Source: a virus
DNA length: 64,000 bases
Direction: 5' to 3' (one strand)
IMG/VR virus record: IMGVR_UViG_3300036881_000188
Location: 1 to 64,000 of that record
Below the pieces are notes generated by a model. That model was not told where the DNA came from. It searched no databases and saw nothing but the letters and a program-made list of their open reading frames with translations. A program made the position numbers and the translations under genes. This document shows positions 7,875-17,048 of this stretch, in pieces (position 1 is the stretch's first letter; each line of letters opens with the position of its first letter).

Positions 7875-10047
7875 CTACCTCGTCTTCCAATTCCGCTCGA
7901 AGAAGCACGGAAAGAAGCTCAGGATCAGAAGTTTCAGCAATCACGGACTTCAATGAACTCAGTCCGGCGGCTCGTTCCTGTCTAGTATAGGAATCACCAA
8001 CTGAATCGGTGATTTCGCGCTGGTTGAGTCGCGCAACGATCTCATCGATGATCTGACCGCTTGCTTTGCGCCAGTTCTTATCCACATTGAGACCATCGGC
8101 AATCAGTCGGTCCCGACCTTGCACCAAGCCTTCATAGATATCGCTCATGAGGCTGTCACTGTTCTTGCCTGGGCCCAGCTTCGATCCATGCTGGTTGGCC
8201 GGCCGCATCTTATTGGCGGTTGCCGCGGCGGTCTGAGTTGTCTTCTTGGCCGTGCCTCCGCGCGGGTGACCGGCGCCGGTACCCTTGCTGGCCCGGCGTG
8301 AGCTGGCATTGGCCACGGCGACCTTCGCCTTGGCAATGACAGGCAGATGTTTCGCCTGCGCTTCGAGACTCTGTTGTTCGTGGCTGGCCTTGACCTCGGA
8401 CAGCTTGGCCTGGGCTTCCATCAGCTTCATCTGGGTTCCGGCCAACGCCTTCTGGTTCTTCACATCCTGTTCGCCGATCTCAATGGCCGATGCGGTCTTA
8501 TACTTCTGGATCTCGCGTTCAAGGCGAAGCACATGGAGAGCGAAGTGAGTATCGTTCTGCTCCGTCTTGCTCATCGGCTTGAGGTTCATCCGCTTGCGGG
8601 CTTCCGTCTCGGTGAGCAGGTGGGAATTGAAGAGAGCCATCACATGCGTCTCTTCCTTGATCCGATTGTCGAGATCGAGTTCGTGGAATGCCAGCTTGGT
8701 GCGCGCCACGCCCTTCTGCACGGATGTCGAGTAGTTGGCTTCCTGGAACCATTCCTTGAAGATGAACATCCGGATCTGATCGGCCAGCTCGTCGAGGTCG
8801 GCCTTGATCGAATCCTTCAGGTTCTGCGAGATGTTGTCGGCGGTGGCGCGGGTGGCGTCGGCGCCTTCGCCCATATCGATGGCGCTCATGCCCAGGCCGA
8901 TGTAGACCCGGGACTTGAAGTGCTCCACCAGGGCCTTGAAGTCAAGAGACTTGCCGTTGGCACCAACGGCGGTGACGGTGACGCGCTCATCCGTGACAAA
9001 CACGCCCTCTTTGGGCATGTTCTCGATCTGGAAGCGCACCATATCGATCTCGGACTCACCGCCCGGACCATAGGTGCAAGGAGCCTTCTCGTTGCCAACC
9101 TGAACGTGAAACAACGGGAACAGGTGGTTGATGAACAGGAGTTCGATGTTCTCTTCAAGCCGGCGCAAGGCGAAGATGTCATCCCGGACGGCGATGGTGC
9201 GCGGCGTTCCGAAGATGTGACCAGGCTTGACGTCCCACTTCAGGTGGATGATGTCCTCAACCGGGTAATCGATCCACGGAATGCCGTGGTCGAAGATGCG
9301 GCGCCACTTGCTGATCTTCCCCTTCTCCAGATAAGGGTGCATCGTGTGGGCGGGGATGATCACATAGGCAGCGACTGGGACTCTGCCGCCCTCCTTCTTG
9401 CTCACCGGGGAAGCGTCTTCCTTGCGGATCTTGAGGAGGAAGCAGTTGGAACACAGGAACAGGTTGCGCAGAACGCCCTTGATGAAGCTCTCGAAGCTGC
9501 GTTCGGTGACGAATTCAAACGCATTGATGCGAGTCTGGATGTAATCGGCGTCTTCCTCGCGGTCGCTCATGATCTCGTAGCCCGCGCGCGCGGCGAGCGC
9601 CAGCTTGCGAGCCACGGCCTGCTTGACGTAGACCTCGGTGTCAGAGATGGCGTGCGGTTCGCGCATGTCATACTCCGGCATCAGGATGCCGTTCCACATA
9701 TAGTAGGTGCCGATGTAATCGGCTGCCTTGTCGAGCTTGATCTTGTTCAGGTCGCCGTTCAGCATCTTGCCGGCGTCCTCGATCTTCATGCCTTCCATCA
9801 GCTTGTCGCTGATGTTGCGTTCTCCAGTCGACCGTTCAACAGGCTGAAATCCTCTATCGGTATACGAGGCGGTCCTGCGCCCCAGCCCTTTGATGTTGGG
9901 CTCGATGACCTGGCCGGCGATCGTCCGGCGGATCACAGCGGCTTTGCCAGGCTTGGCCTTGGTGGACGTGCCGTCAACAAAGGCCATAAGCCGTTCCTGC
10001 CGGGCCGCCGCATTGTCCTGAAGAGTGGTGTCTGGTGTGCGTGGCAT
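7831..10047 (-). CDS. Portal protein
   Basis: A 738-aa protein starting at ATG 10047, which overlaps the stop codon of the gene before it (TAATG). The frame stays open upstream to 10596, but that part is antisense-like sequence inside the neighbouring gene. Portal-type features include a long helical core, the wing-like stretch AYVIIPAHTMHPYL with WRRIFDHGIPWIDYPVEDIIHLKW, and GLGMSAIDMGEGADATRATADN followed by a long helical C-terminus (EREIQKYKTASAIEIG). The last ~200 residues are basic and Ala-rich. It would form the dodecameric DNA entry ring at one capsid vertex and dock the terminase encoded just upstream. Confidence 0.8.
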   Translation of the reverse strand: MPRTPDTTLQDNAAARQERLMAFVDGTSTKAKPGKAAVIRRTIAGQVIEPNIKGLGRRTASYTDRGFQPVERSTGERNISDKLMEGMKIEDAGKMLNGDLNKIKLDKAADYIGTYYMWNGILMPEYDMREPHAISDTEVYVKQAVARKLALAARAGYEIMSDREEDADYIQTRINAFEFVTERSFESFIKGVLRNLFLCSNCFLLKIRKEDASPVSKKEGGRVPVAAYVIIPAHTMHPYLEKGKISKWRRIFDHGIPWIDYPVEDIIHLKWDVKPGHIFGTPRTIAVRDDIFALRRLEENIELLFINHLFPLFHVQVGNEKAPCTYGPGGESEIDMVRFQIENMPKEGVFVTDERVTVTAVGANGKSLDFKALVEHFKSRVYIGLGMSAIDMGEGADATRATADNISQNLKDSIKADLDELADQIRMFIFKEWFQEANYSTSVQKGVARTKLAFHELDLDNRIKEETHVMALFNSHLLTETEARKRMNLKPMSKTEQNDTHFALHVLRLEREIQKYKTASAIEIGEQDVKNQKALAGTQMKLMEAQAKLSEVKASHEQQSLEAQAKHLPVIAKAKVAVANASSRRASKGTGAGHPRGGTAKKTTQTAAATANKMRPANQHGSKLGPGKNSDSLMSDIYEGLVQGRDRLIADGLNVDKNWRKASGQIIDEIVARLNQREITDSVGDSYTRQERAAGLSSLKSVIAETSDPELLSVLLRAELEDEVDDAELEYAIAGRAA
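7982..7991 (-). promoter_or_regulatory. CCTATACTAG promoter-like element, site A
   Basis: Minus strand reads GATTCCTATACTAGA inside the 3' end of the portal gene, where it could start transcription of the 62-aa and protease genes. An inverted repeat AATCACC...GGTGATT sits directly upstream. Confidence 0.35.
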
Positions 10048-11687
10048 TAGCTCACTGCTCCGATGGTGGGTGCTTGTACAGTCGACGAGGATGCGACGAT
10101 CAGGTTCACGCCGCCCTTGGTCAGAACCGTTTGCACGTTGCTGGGCGGTGCGGGGACTGTGGGAGAAACTGCCTGCATCTGGCCGTTGGTGACAACGAAG
10201 GAAGTGCCTGTCGTCGAACTCATGCCGCTGAGGATCTGGCTCACAGCCGCGGTCTGAGTGACAGAGTTTGTGGCGCCTACCGCAGGTTGGCTGCTGTTGT
10301 AGGTCATCACGGCCTTGGCCAGTTGGGTCAGTGTGTTCAGGGCCTGAGTGCTGGCGATGATGTCCATCTGGGTGTTCATGTCGCCGGTCCGGCGATTCAA
10401 CAGCTTCTGGAACGATTCCTGAAGCACCATGACCCGGTTGCTGACTGTCGTGTTTGCCCAATCGAGGTGGGTAGCCAACGTCATCAGGCCGGGTGTCATT
10501 GGACCCGCCCCGGGAACCTGGAAAGTGCTCGCCGGCACCAGCGCAGACGAACTGACCGGCGCTGTCGGCAGGCCGCTGTTGTAGGCCAGAGAACAACCCT
10601 TGAGTCCGCCGGTGGTGTTGACGAAGCTCTGTCTTGCCCCGTTGACCACCACGTTGGCCATGGCCGCGGCTGCCTGGATCTGCGAGACCATCTGGCCAAT
10701 ATTGGATGTGCTGCCTTTGAGGGGCTGCACCGCGGTCTGCATGAAACGGTCGGCCATGATGACCATCCCGGCCGCTTCAGCGATGAGTTGAACGAACACC
10801 GTGCCAGTCATCCCGTTGACGATCGAGTCCAGGCGAGGCCCTTGTGAGAAGCCTTGAAGTGCCTGCAACATCGGGATCATCCTCACCAGATTGGTGGGAG
10901 GTTCCAGGAAGAACTGGTTCAGGACATTATTGACGTCCTGAGCGACAACTCCTACACCCGCAGTCAGTTGGTAGACCGACGCATAGGAACTTTGGAAGGA
11001 GTCGAGCGAGCTGTTCATGGTGCTCGCCAGCGCCGGCGAAACGTCCTGTCCCAGAATCGAGATCTGGTTTGGATTGTTGATGGCGATCGAAGGGGTTCCC
11101 GGCGATGCAATGACCGGATACTGTGACAGTTGGGCTGTCATGTTGTTGAAGAGGACCGCGTCCCCTTTCAATGGGCCCAGAAGCAGAGCGGTCTGGTATT
11201 GGGATTGTCCGCTGTTGACCAGGCCGCTTTCGATGGCTTGGTTGATTTGAGTGACGGCCGACGCCTGAAACGGATTCGTCTCGTAGGCAGTGCCGGTTCC
11301 CAGGCCCGATTCGATCTGCAATGCCGTCATCTTGGCATCGAGCATCCGGTTGTACATACTGACGGTAAGCGAGGTCGGCACCGGCAGGTTTGAATAGATC
11401 GTTTGCAGTGCCCGCGCGGTCTCCGGATCCACGGAAGGATCGAACTCGATGCCCAGCCCCGTGCTCATTGCAAGGATCACCTGCTGCAGGTACTGATTGG
11501 TGTCCAACAGGTCTGCCAGTCTGGCGATCAGCTTTCCGGCGGCCGACGCGCTCGCCGTGGCATTCCCGGAATTCGCCAGGCTGCCACCTGTGGCCAGACT
11601 CACAGGCACAGCAGCCTGTGCGGCGGGAATCGCCGCCGAGACGGTGGGCGGAGGGGTGTACTTGAACTGGATCGACTCGAAGGCCAT
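10047..11687 (-). CDS. Virion-associated protein of unknown family
   Basis: A 546-aa protein between the 139-aa gene and the portal gene, joined to both by one-base TAATG overlaps. Composition is rich in Ala, Ser, Thr, Gln and Asn with few Cys, and long helical stretches alternate with polar loops (IARLADLLDTNQYLQQVIL, SFQKLLNRRTGDMNTQMD). This is typical of inner-body, pilot or tail-associated proteins. No known family is recognised. The tight coupling to terminase and portal suggests a head or DNA-ejection role. Confidence 0.7.
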   Translation of the reverse strand: MAFESIQFKYTPPPTVSAAIPAAQAAVPVSLATGGSLANSGNATASASAAGKLIARLADLLDTNQYLQQVILAMSTGLGIEFDPSVDPETARALQTIYSNLPVPTSLTVSMYNRMLDAKMTALQIESGLGTGTAYETNPFQASAVTQINQAIESGLVNSGQSQYQTALLLGPLKGDAVLFNNMTAQLSQYPVIASPGTPSIAINNPNQISILGQDVSPALASTMNSSLDSFQSSYASVYQLTAGVGVVAQDVNNVLNQFFLEPPTNLVRMIPMLQALQGFSQGPRLDSIVNGMTGTVFVQLIAEAAGMVIMADRFMQTAVQPLKGSTSNIGQMVSQIQAAAAMANVVVNGARQSFVNTTGGLKGCSLAYNSGLPTAPVSSSALVPASTFQVPGAGPMTPGLMTLATHLDWANTTVSNRVMVLQESFQKLLNRRTGDMNTQMDIIASTQALNTLTQLAKAVMTYNSSQPAVGATNSVTQTAAVSQILSGMSSTTGTSFVVTNGQMQAVSPTVPAPPSNVQTVLTKGGVNLIVASSSTVQAPTIGAVS

Positions 11688-12106
11688 TAAGAACTCGGAA
11701 GATTGTTGGCAACGACTGCGCTGCCGGTTGAATCGGAAAGGTCGTCGGGATTGACCGCGAAGGTCTGCTGGAAACCGACCAGTTGCTGGAAGGCATTGCC
11801 GACCGTTCCCATCGAATCCGTCGTATAGAGGTTCTTCTGCACATCCAGGTTGAGGGGCACTCTGGGCTGGATGAGCTGCCAGGCAATCTGCAGGATGTCG
11901 GCGGCGCTCGAATAGGTCGTCATCTCGTCGAAGAAGTCCTGCAACCCGAGGAATCCTCCCTTCAACCAGCTCAGTTGGCCGTTGTAGCCCAACTGCTGGA
12001 GGAACGGGAACTTGGACAACTTCTCAATGACCGAGACCGCGATCGGCATGTCGTAACTGGCTGCCACACTCGCCGCGATGTTGTCCTGGGGATCTCCGTT
12101 GGCCAT
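11687..12106 (-). CDS. Head-operon protein downstream of terminase
   Basis: A 139-aa protein whose ATG at 12106 overlaps the terminase stop codon (TAATG), implying coupled translation. Sequence is mixed helical (VIEKLSKFPFLQQLGYNGQL) with no recognisable domain. Its position between terminase and portal genes is often occupied by head-completion or terminase-accessory proteins, but there is no sequence evidence for either. Confidence 0.7.
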   Translation of the reverse strand: MANGDPQDNIAASVAASYDMPIAVSVIEKLSKFPFLQQLGYNGQLSWLKGGFLGLQDFFDEMTTYSSAADILQIAWQLIQPRVPLNLDVQKNLYTTDSMGTVGNAFQQLVGFQQTFAVNPDDLSDSTGSAVVANNLPSS

Positions 12107-14214
12107 TAACCACCACCAAAACGACGTCCGGCACTGCCAAATCCAGGCCGGGTTGAATTCTGAAAGAAGCTGGTGCGGGAAGGAACGCGACCATTGCCGG
12201 CGGACCCAGGTGAGTTGACAGGTGCCACGGTGTAGCTCTGTCTCGCCATGTGGAGCAAACGGTACTGCTCCTGCAGGTTGCTTTCTGGTTTGGTTCGCGC
12301 AGGAACACCGGAGGTCTCGCGTTTGAGTTCACGCATCCTCTCGGTGGCAGCCGGGGCTGGCGGCCCTGGTGCCTGGACAGGTGACGCCGCCTGCTGGCTA
12401 ATTACAGTGGACGGCAATCCCCAGCCTGACACATGGGCGATTTGTATCAAACGCCTGACGGTTTCCTTGGTGTGCCAGAGACCGTAGTTCAATTCGATTC
12501 CCAGCATCGACAACATGAAAGCATCGAGATCGTGATCGCCGGAGTCGGCATCAGTCGAGTAGGTGTCGGCAGCTCCGCCCTTGGTCCAGGTCTTGACCCG
12601 GAAGCCACGAAGCTGTTCTTCGAGCAGTGCATACTCGCGCGAAACCTCCACCAACTCCATCTCGAAGGCCATGACCACGCCCTCGACCATGAACGGCTTG
12701 GTGCGCCGTTTGAGAATGTCGTCCTTGGGGTTGGGCAGGTACTTCGAGTCAGGGTCCCGGTTGGGAACCAGAGCGTTGGTCTCCAGCTTGGCGCCGAAGT
12801 CGACGACGTTGATGTACTTCAGCTTCGCGGTGTCCGAATCGAATGTGCCGGCCTGAACGCCGATGTCCTTGATGAGTTCGTCCTGAACGAAGCCGAAGCC
12901 GGCATCGACGTACACATAGTCGCAGTGCCAGAGCTTGTTCAGCTCCACGATCCTGTTGAAGGACTTCTTGGTCGTTGCCTTGTCGTCGTCGATCGCTTCG
13001 TGGTGAACCACGCGCCGTTTGCGGGTGGTGGGGTCGTATTGGGTGACCACAATCCGGGTGCCGGTGCCCTTGCCGTTCCAGTCGATCCCCATCACATGCC
13101 GCTTGTTCGGGTCATAGATGAGAGTCTTGAGGCTGTAGGGCTTCATGGCCCAGTCAACGAAGGCAGACTTGAACACGCCGGCGGTGGGATCGCCGAACTC
13201 GGCCAGCCACTCGTGACGATACTTCTCGAGGGTCTGGGCCTCGGCCAAACAGACTTCCTCGTTCAGCTGATCGGTCCCCCAGTTCGGGTGATCCATGATC
13301 GGGTGGAAGAACTCTTTGTAGTCCGGCAGCTTGTTGCACATCTGCCAGAACATCCCGCGCAGGCCGGTCGGGGTCGAAGAGCCGTGGAAGGTGATGTTCT
13401 TGAACCGACGCATCAGCGGCATGATGGCCTGGTAATCCTTGTCCGCCAGGTAGTCCTGCTCCTCCAGCCGGATACGCCGCGGGGATTGGCTACGGACGGA
13501 ATCTGCGCCCTTGCCGGACTTCGATCCGGCCGTGAAGATCTTGATGACCGATCCGTTGCCGAACCGCATGTAGTAATAAGGTTGCTGCTTCTTCGAGATC
13601 AGGAAGTCGTTGCCGCCAAGCGCCGGCGAGTTCTCGATCTGGAAGACGATCTCATCCCACCACAGCTGGGCTTGCGCCTGGGAAGGCGCCACCACCATGA
13701 CTTCGGTGTTCTTGTTGATGCTGATGAAGTGGAGTTCTTCGATGACGCCGCAGAGGGTCTTGCCCAGGCCACGGCCCCACCTGTCGACCTTGCGCGGGGA
13801 AGTGCAGCGGAGCGCCTCTTCCTGGTATACGCGCGGCGCGCAAGGCTCGATGTTGCCCTGATCGTCGCGCAGAACCATATACCTGGTGGACCAGAACGCC
13901 GGATCGTAGATCTCACGGATCTCGTCCAGCTCCATGTCATCCCCACGGGTGTGCAGGTCAGCCTGCATCGCCTCGTAATCGGGAATGTCATAGACGCCGA
14001 AGCACTTGATTCCGAATGCTTTGCCAGGATGCTTCTGCTTGTAGCCTGCGACACAGTCCTGGCACTGCTTACAGCCCAAGATCCGGCGCAGGACTCCCTC
14101 CTGGTCGGTGCCTGCAGCTTCGAAATCTCGTTTGATGGTGTTGGCAAAGAAGGTCTGATCATCCGGCGTGAGGCCGGCAACCAGATCCGCCAACGGAACG
14201 AATCCGGTACTCAA
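12106..14214 (-). CDS. terL: Terminase large subunit
   Basis: DNA-packaging motor of about 702 aa. Walker A is WGRGLGKT (Lys ~152), and a Walker B-like IRLEEQDYL follows. The C-terminal RNase H-like nuclease shows its acidic residues at GIDWNG (Asp ~378), YVDAGFG (Asp ~437) and GDHDLDAF (Asp ~560-564). The protein would cut concatemeric DNA and pump it through the portal. I chose TTG 14214, which follows AAGGA at good spacing. The frame is open to 14556, but that part overlaps the preceding gene antiparallel in codon phase and looks non-coding. A Cys-rich patch (GCKQCQDCVAGYKQKH) near residue 45 may bind zinc. Confidence 0.9.
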   Translation of the reverse strand: MSTGFVPLADLVAGLTPDDQTFFANTIKRDFEAAGTDQEGVLRRILGCKQCQDCVAGYKQKHPGKAFGIKCFGVYDIPDYEAMQADLHTRGDDMELDEIREIYDPAFWSTRYMVLRDDQGNIEPCAPRVYQEEALRCTSPRKVDRWGRGLGKTLCGVIEELHFISINKNTEVMVVAPSQAQAQLWWDEIVFQIENSPALGGNDFLISKKQQPYYYMRFGNGSVIKIFTAGSKSGKGADSVRSQSPRRIRLEEQDYLADKDYQAIMPLMRRFKNITFHGSSTPTGLRGMFWQMCNKLPDYKEFFHPIMDHPNWGTDQLNEEVCLAEAQTLEKYRHEWLAEFGDPTAGVFKSAFVDWAMKPYSLKTLIYDPNKRHVMGIDWNGKGTGTRIVVTQYDPTTRKRRVVHHEAIDDDKATTKKSFNRIVELNKLWHCDYVYVDAGFGFVQDELIKDIGVQAGTFDSDTAKLKYINVVDFGAKLETNALVPNRDPDSKYLPNPKDDILKRRTKPFMVEGVVMAFEMELVEVSREYALLEEQLRGFRVKTWTKGGAADTYSTDADSGDHDLDAFMLSMLGIELNYGLWHTKETVRRLIQIAHVSGWGLPSTVISQQAASPVQAPGPPAPAATERMRELKRETSGVPARTKPESNLQEQYRLLHMARQSYTVAPVNSPGSAGNGRVPSRTSFFQNSTRPGFGSAGRRFGGG

Positions 14215-14305
14215 GTGGAATTCCTTGGAGAGATCCGCTGATTTGCCAGGCTGGCTCAGCGGACGAAGCCTTTGTAGGGTGCCTACTCTGGGTAAACACC
14301 AACTC

Positions 14306-14758
14306 TTAGCCGGTGCGGCGAACCGAGAGGGTGATGGAGCCGGCGCCGTCGTAGTTCGAGACCTGAAAGACCAGGGAACCACCGCCGATGAGCTTGCGCT
14401 GCTCGGCAAAGCCGGCATACAGGTTGCCGCTGTTGAGAGTCGACACATTGTTCCAGGTGGCGACGACTGTTTCGCCGTCCGCGAGGAAGACCGTGATCGT
14501 GCAGCTTGTGTGCAGATCGCTGAAGGTCGCATCCAACTCGATTGCGTTGGCGGCAACGTCGATCAGCCCCGAAGTTGCATTTGCCGTGATGGCCGTGAAC
14601 ACGGGAAGGCCTGACTCGAATTGGGTGGGCAGATCACCCACGCCGAAGCCGGCAAGGTTCCCGCCGTAAACAGGATGGGGTGTATTCAACACAGCACGCG
14701 GGTAGTTCAGGTACGAACAGCCGGGAGCCGGGTTGGGAATGGTGACGGGAGATCCCAT
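14306..14758 (-). CDS. Beta-rich virion-type protein
   Basis: A 150-aa protein upstream of the terminase gene. Regular beta-strand patterns (TITVFLADGETVVATW, GGSLVFQVSNYDGAGSITL) and Gly/Ser/Thr richness resemble small capsid-decoration or tail proteins. No family is recognised. It ends about 90 bases before the terminase start and probably belongs to the same transcript. Confidence 0.65.
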   Translation of the reverse strand: MGSPVTIPNPAPGCSYLNYPRAVLNTPHPVYGGNLAGFGVGDLPTQFESGLPVFTAITANATSGLIDVAANAIELDATFSDLHTSCTITVFLADGETVVATWNNVSTLNSGNLYAGFAEQRKLIGGGSLVFQVSNYDGAGSITLSVRRTG

Positions 14759-14791
14759 GAGGCACTCACTTTCCGAAGGTTGAAGGTTGGG

Positions 14792-15067
14792 TTAGACGCG
14801 CTTCGCAAGGGCACGAGCTCCGAGCACAGAACCTGCTCCGAGGACACCGAGGGTTGCGCCGATCCGGGCGGACCGGGCCTTATCCTGGTTTCCGCCGTAT
14901 GCCCAGTTCTTGTAGGCGCCGCCGACCCCGCCGGCAATGCCGGCACCGGCGACGATACCTGTGCCAATCGCGGCATTCCTTGCAATTCCAGGTTGTGACA
15001 CCCGGCCAGCCGTCCATTTGGCTGCCGAGCTGAGAGAACTCCAAATTGCATTGAGTGGGTTGTTCAC
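14792..15067 (-). CDS. Glycine-rich small protein, paralogue 1
   Basis: A 91-aa protein with a Gly/Ala-rich, glycine-zipper-like hydrophobic core (GTGIVAGAGIAGGVGGAY, TLGVLGAGSVLGARAL). Its start, MNNPLNAIWSSL, resembles that of the 82-aa gene at 16307-16555 (MNNPFNPIMSTL), so the two are likely paralogues. Such segments insert into or pack against membranes. In a virion operon they could be ejection-related or lysis-related; function is unknown. Confidence 0.65.
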   Translation of the reverse strand: MNNPLNAIWSSLSSAAKWTAGRVSQPGIARNAAIGTGIVAGAGIAGGVGGAYKNWAYGGNQDKARSARIGATLGVLGAGSVLGARALAKRV

Positions 15068-15077
15068 TTTGTCTCCA

Positions 15078-15611
15078 TTACCGGTGAAGGAAGTAGGCCT
15101 CTTGGCCCAGGTAACGGCGGGCCGCCGAAGTGGCGCCGCTCATCTCATAGAAAGCCTGCATACGCAGGCGCTGGGCCGTCTCCGTGTCGGTGTAGTGCCC
15201 ACCAAACTCCAGATGGCGGATCTGCCGACCAAGGTCAGTCACGGCGCGCACAGTGTTTCGGGCTCCCGCTCCGATTGCCGCATCCGGATAGAGGGACGCC
15301 AGCCATGCGAGAGTCCCAATCCCAGGTATAGAAATGCCAATTGCAGCCGCCGCAGTTGAAATCCCCATTGCCATTGCCCCTTGGAGGACCGGAGCAACTG
15401 CTACACCTGCTCCGATCCCCAAAGTCGTCGGAACGATCTCGCCGCGCTGGGCAGAAGACATTTCCTGCGCCATTGATTGGACATCGAGGGTAGAGCCAGG
15501 AAGTCCTACAGAAAGAGCGGCTCTTTTCCAATAGGGCGCTGGGATCGATCCAATGAACTGGACGGTGTTGGTGAAGTTGCTCTGCGCAGACTGAGTGAGC
15601 GTCGCCAGCAT
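15078..15611 (-). CDS. Virion-block protein with hydrophobic centre
   Basis: A 177-aa protein whose start overlaps the stop of the preceding gene (TAATG). The middle (GAMAMGISTAAAAIGISIPG) is strongly hydrophobic and Gly/Ala-rich, while the C-terminal third is polar and basic with many Arg and Tyr. No family is recognised. It belongs to the same string of Gly-rich small proteins as its neighbours and may be membrane-active. Confidence 0.65.
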   Translation of the reverse strand: MLATLTQSAQSNFTNTVQFIGSIPAPYWKRAALSVGLPGSTLDVQSMAQEMSSAQRGEIVPTTLGIGAGVAVAPVLQGAMAMGISTAAAAIGISIPGIGTLAWLASLYPDAAIGAGARNTVRAVTDLGRQIRHLEFGGHYTDTETAQRLRMQAFYEMSGATSAARRYLGQEAYFLHR

Positions 15612-16285
15612 TAGTGCCGCCTTGAATGGAGACCAAAGACCACGTCTCCTGTGGCATTCATCGAACTCATACGCCGGCGCACGCCGGGCTCAGTCTCGTA
15701 TCCTCCGGAACCGTCACTGACGGCGTGATCCTCGGCGGCATAGGAATCTTCGTGCGTAAAGGCGCGCGTCGCAGTACCGGCTCCAATGGCAGCGGCCGCC
15801 ACAAGGGCAGCCTTCGCATACCAGGGAGATCCGCCCCAGAGTTTCGTTGCTCCGCGGGCAGCCAGAGTCGTTACGCCCCCGATGGCCGCGCCGGCGGCGG
15901 CTCCTCTGACGGGGTCGTCACTCAACTTGGAACCGATCAGGCCCCCAGCGACCGCGCCGAAGCCTGCCATGGTGAGAGGGTGACTCAGCATCCCGGTGAG
16001 CCCTTTGGTCTGAAAGGCACGGCTTATGGACCGGGTGGCACTCTCGCCGATGCCTCTGGCCGTTCCCCAGGCTGCGGGAGCCAGGATGTCACGGCTCTTC
16101 CACGCGAACGCTCCGACGCCGGCGGCCACGGCGGCCGTAGCCCCGCCTTGAACAATCGAGAATCCAAGCCGCTCAGGAGCAGGATCATCCTGAGCAGCGG
16201 CACTGGCGCGCGAAAAGCCGAATGCTCCGCCAAGAACTGCGGAGCCGGACATGACGGCGAGTGTTGCTGGAGCAAATCTGGGCAA
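15611..16285 (-). CDS. Glycine-zipper-rich protein
   Basis: A 224-aa protein with three or four Gly/Ala-rich hydrophobic blocks (GSAVLGGAFGFSRASAAA, FGAVAGGLIGSKLSDDPVRG, GAAAGAAIGGVTTLAARGA, AALVAAAAIGAGTATRAF). The G-x-x-x-G spacing is typical of glycine zippers that oligomerise in membranes. It is next to two other proteins of similar flavour. A role in DNA ejection through the host envelope is possible but untested. Confidence 0.65.
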   Translation of the reverse strand: MPRFAPATLAVMSGSAVLGGAFGFSRASAAAQDDPAPERLGFSIVQGGATAAVAAGVGAFAWKSRDILAPAAWGTARGIGESATRSISRAFQTKGLTGMLSHPLTMAGFGAVAGGLIGSKLSDDPVRGAAAGAAIGGVTTLAARGATKLWGGSPWYAKAALVAAAAIGAGTATRAFTHEDSYAAEDHAVSDGSGGYETEPGVRRRMSSMNATGDVVFGLHSRRH

Positions 16286-16306
16286 GTAGCCTTCCGAATC
16301 TATTGG

Positions 16307-16555
16307 TTACGCTGCAGCCCGGAGAGCGCGTTGGGCCCATATAGAGAAGCCAGCAGCACCCACAGCGCCGGCTGCACCTCCGTACAGTGCCCCTCTTCCC
16401 ATGGCACTGACTTTGTGGTTCTTCCGTCCGACGATGGCGCCCACCGCTGCGGAGCCGGCAGCAAACTGAGCACCTCCAGAAGCCGCGGCAAACCCGGCAG
16501 CTCGCCAGTTCGTTGCCCTCAGTGTGCTCATGATCGGATTGAAGGGATTGTTCAC
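16307..16555 (-). CDS. Glycine-rich small protein, paralogue 2
   Basis: An 82-aa protein beginning MNNPFNPIMSTL, resembling the start of the 91-aa gene at 14792-15067. Its body is Ala/Gly-rich (AASGGAQFAAGSAAVGAIVG, GGAAGAVGAAGFSIWAQRAL). It is the first gene of the leftward virion block. A CCTATACTAG element lies 21 bases upstream, a plausible start for the whole transcript. Possible membrane-active or internal virion protein. Confidence 0.65.
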   Translation of the reverse strand: MNNPFNPIMSTLRATNWRAAGFAAASGGAQFAAGSAAVGAIVGRKNHKVSAMGRGALYGGAAGAVGAAGFSIWAQRALRAAA

Positions 16556-16575
16556 TTCGGACTCCTGGAAGCTGT

Positions 16576-16585
16576 CTAGTATAGG
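16576..16585 (-). promoter_or_regulatory. CCTATACTAG promoter-like element, site B
   Basis: Minus strand AACCCTATACTAGAC, 21 bases before ATG 16555 and at the very head of the leftward virion operon. TATACT would serve as a -10-like element; I see no convincing -35 hexamer. Confidence 0.45.
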
Positions 16586-17048
16586 GTTCTGTTGGCGAAT
16601 CCCCGAAGCGGCTTCTGCAAATCAAAACAAACGCCGTTTTACCGGCGTTGCGAAGCAGCAACCGTGATCAAGACGTTCCTGAATGGGTGACTTGGGCTGT
16701 TTTGCACGGCGCATACGACGCGCAAATCTTCACCAACGACCGCGAGAAGCTGGGAGCGGCGCTGGGGCATGATGTCTCGCACAGCAGCGCCCATGTGCCG
16801 GAGATGAAGCTGGAACAGAAGCAGGAGCAGAGCTTCGATTTTGGCTTGGGTCTCTAGTGAAACGGTTTGGGCTTAGAACCCCTTGCTGTGGTCGTGCCTG
16901 AAGTGCCAGTAACGGGGGCTGTTCCGTTGCTTCCCGGACCCCAATACCGCGCGCTTGCAGGTGTATCATTTTCGCAAGCCACTTTCAGGATGACTGGTCC
17001 CGTGCTGGCAGTTCGTCGGGCTGATGTGTGACAGGAAAGGGTAAGGTC
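16586..17048. other. Boundary region without convincing gene
   Basis: This 463-bp stretch separates the leftward virion block from the rightward accessory island. Short frames exist on both strands but none has a convincing start or composition. No tRNA, obvious terminator or integrase-type site was seen. It may be an insertion scar. Confidence 0.5.

Noticed and set aside
10048-10596. N-terminal extension of the portal frame upstream of 10047
   Set aside because: Overlaps the preceding structural gene in another frame with unnatural composition; ATG 10047 sits in a TAATG overlap typical of this operon.
8347-14241. Long plus-strand frames opposite portal and terminase
   Set aside because: Antisense shadows; the minus strand carries clear portal features and terminase motifs.
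14215-14556. N-terminal extension of the terminase frame
   Set aside because: Ser/Arg/Pro-rich shadow of the 150-aa gene; TTG 14214 has a proper ribosome binding site.
16648-16969. Short frames on both strands in the island boundary
   Set aside because: No ribosome binding site, low-quality composition and mutual overlap.
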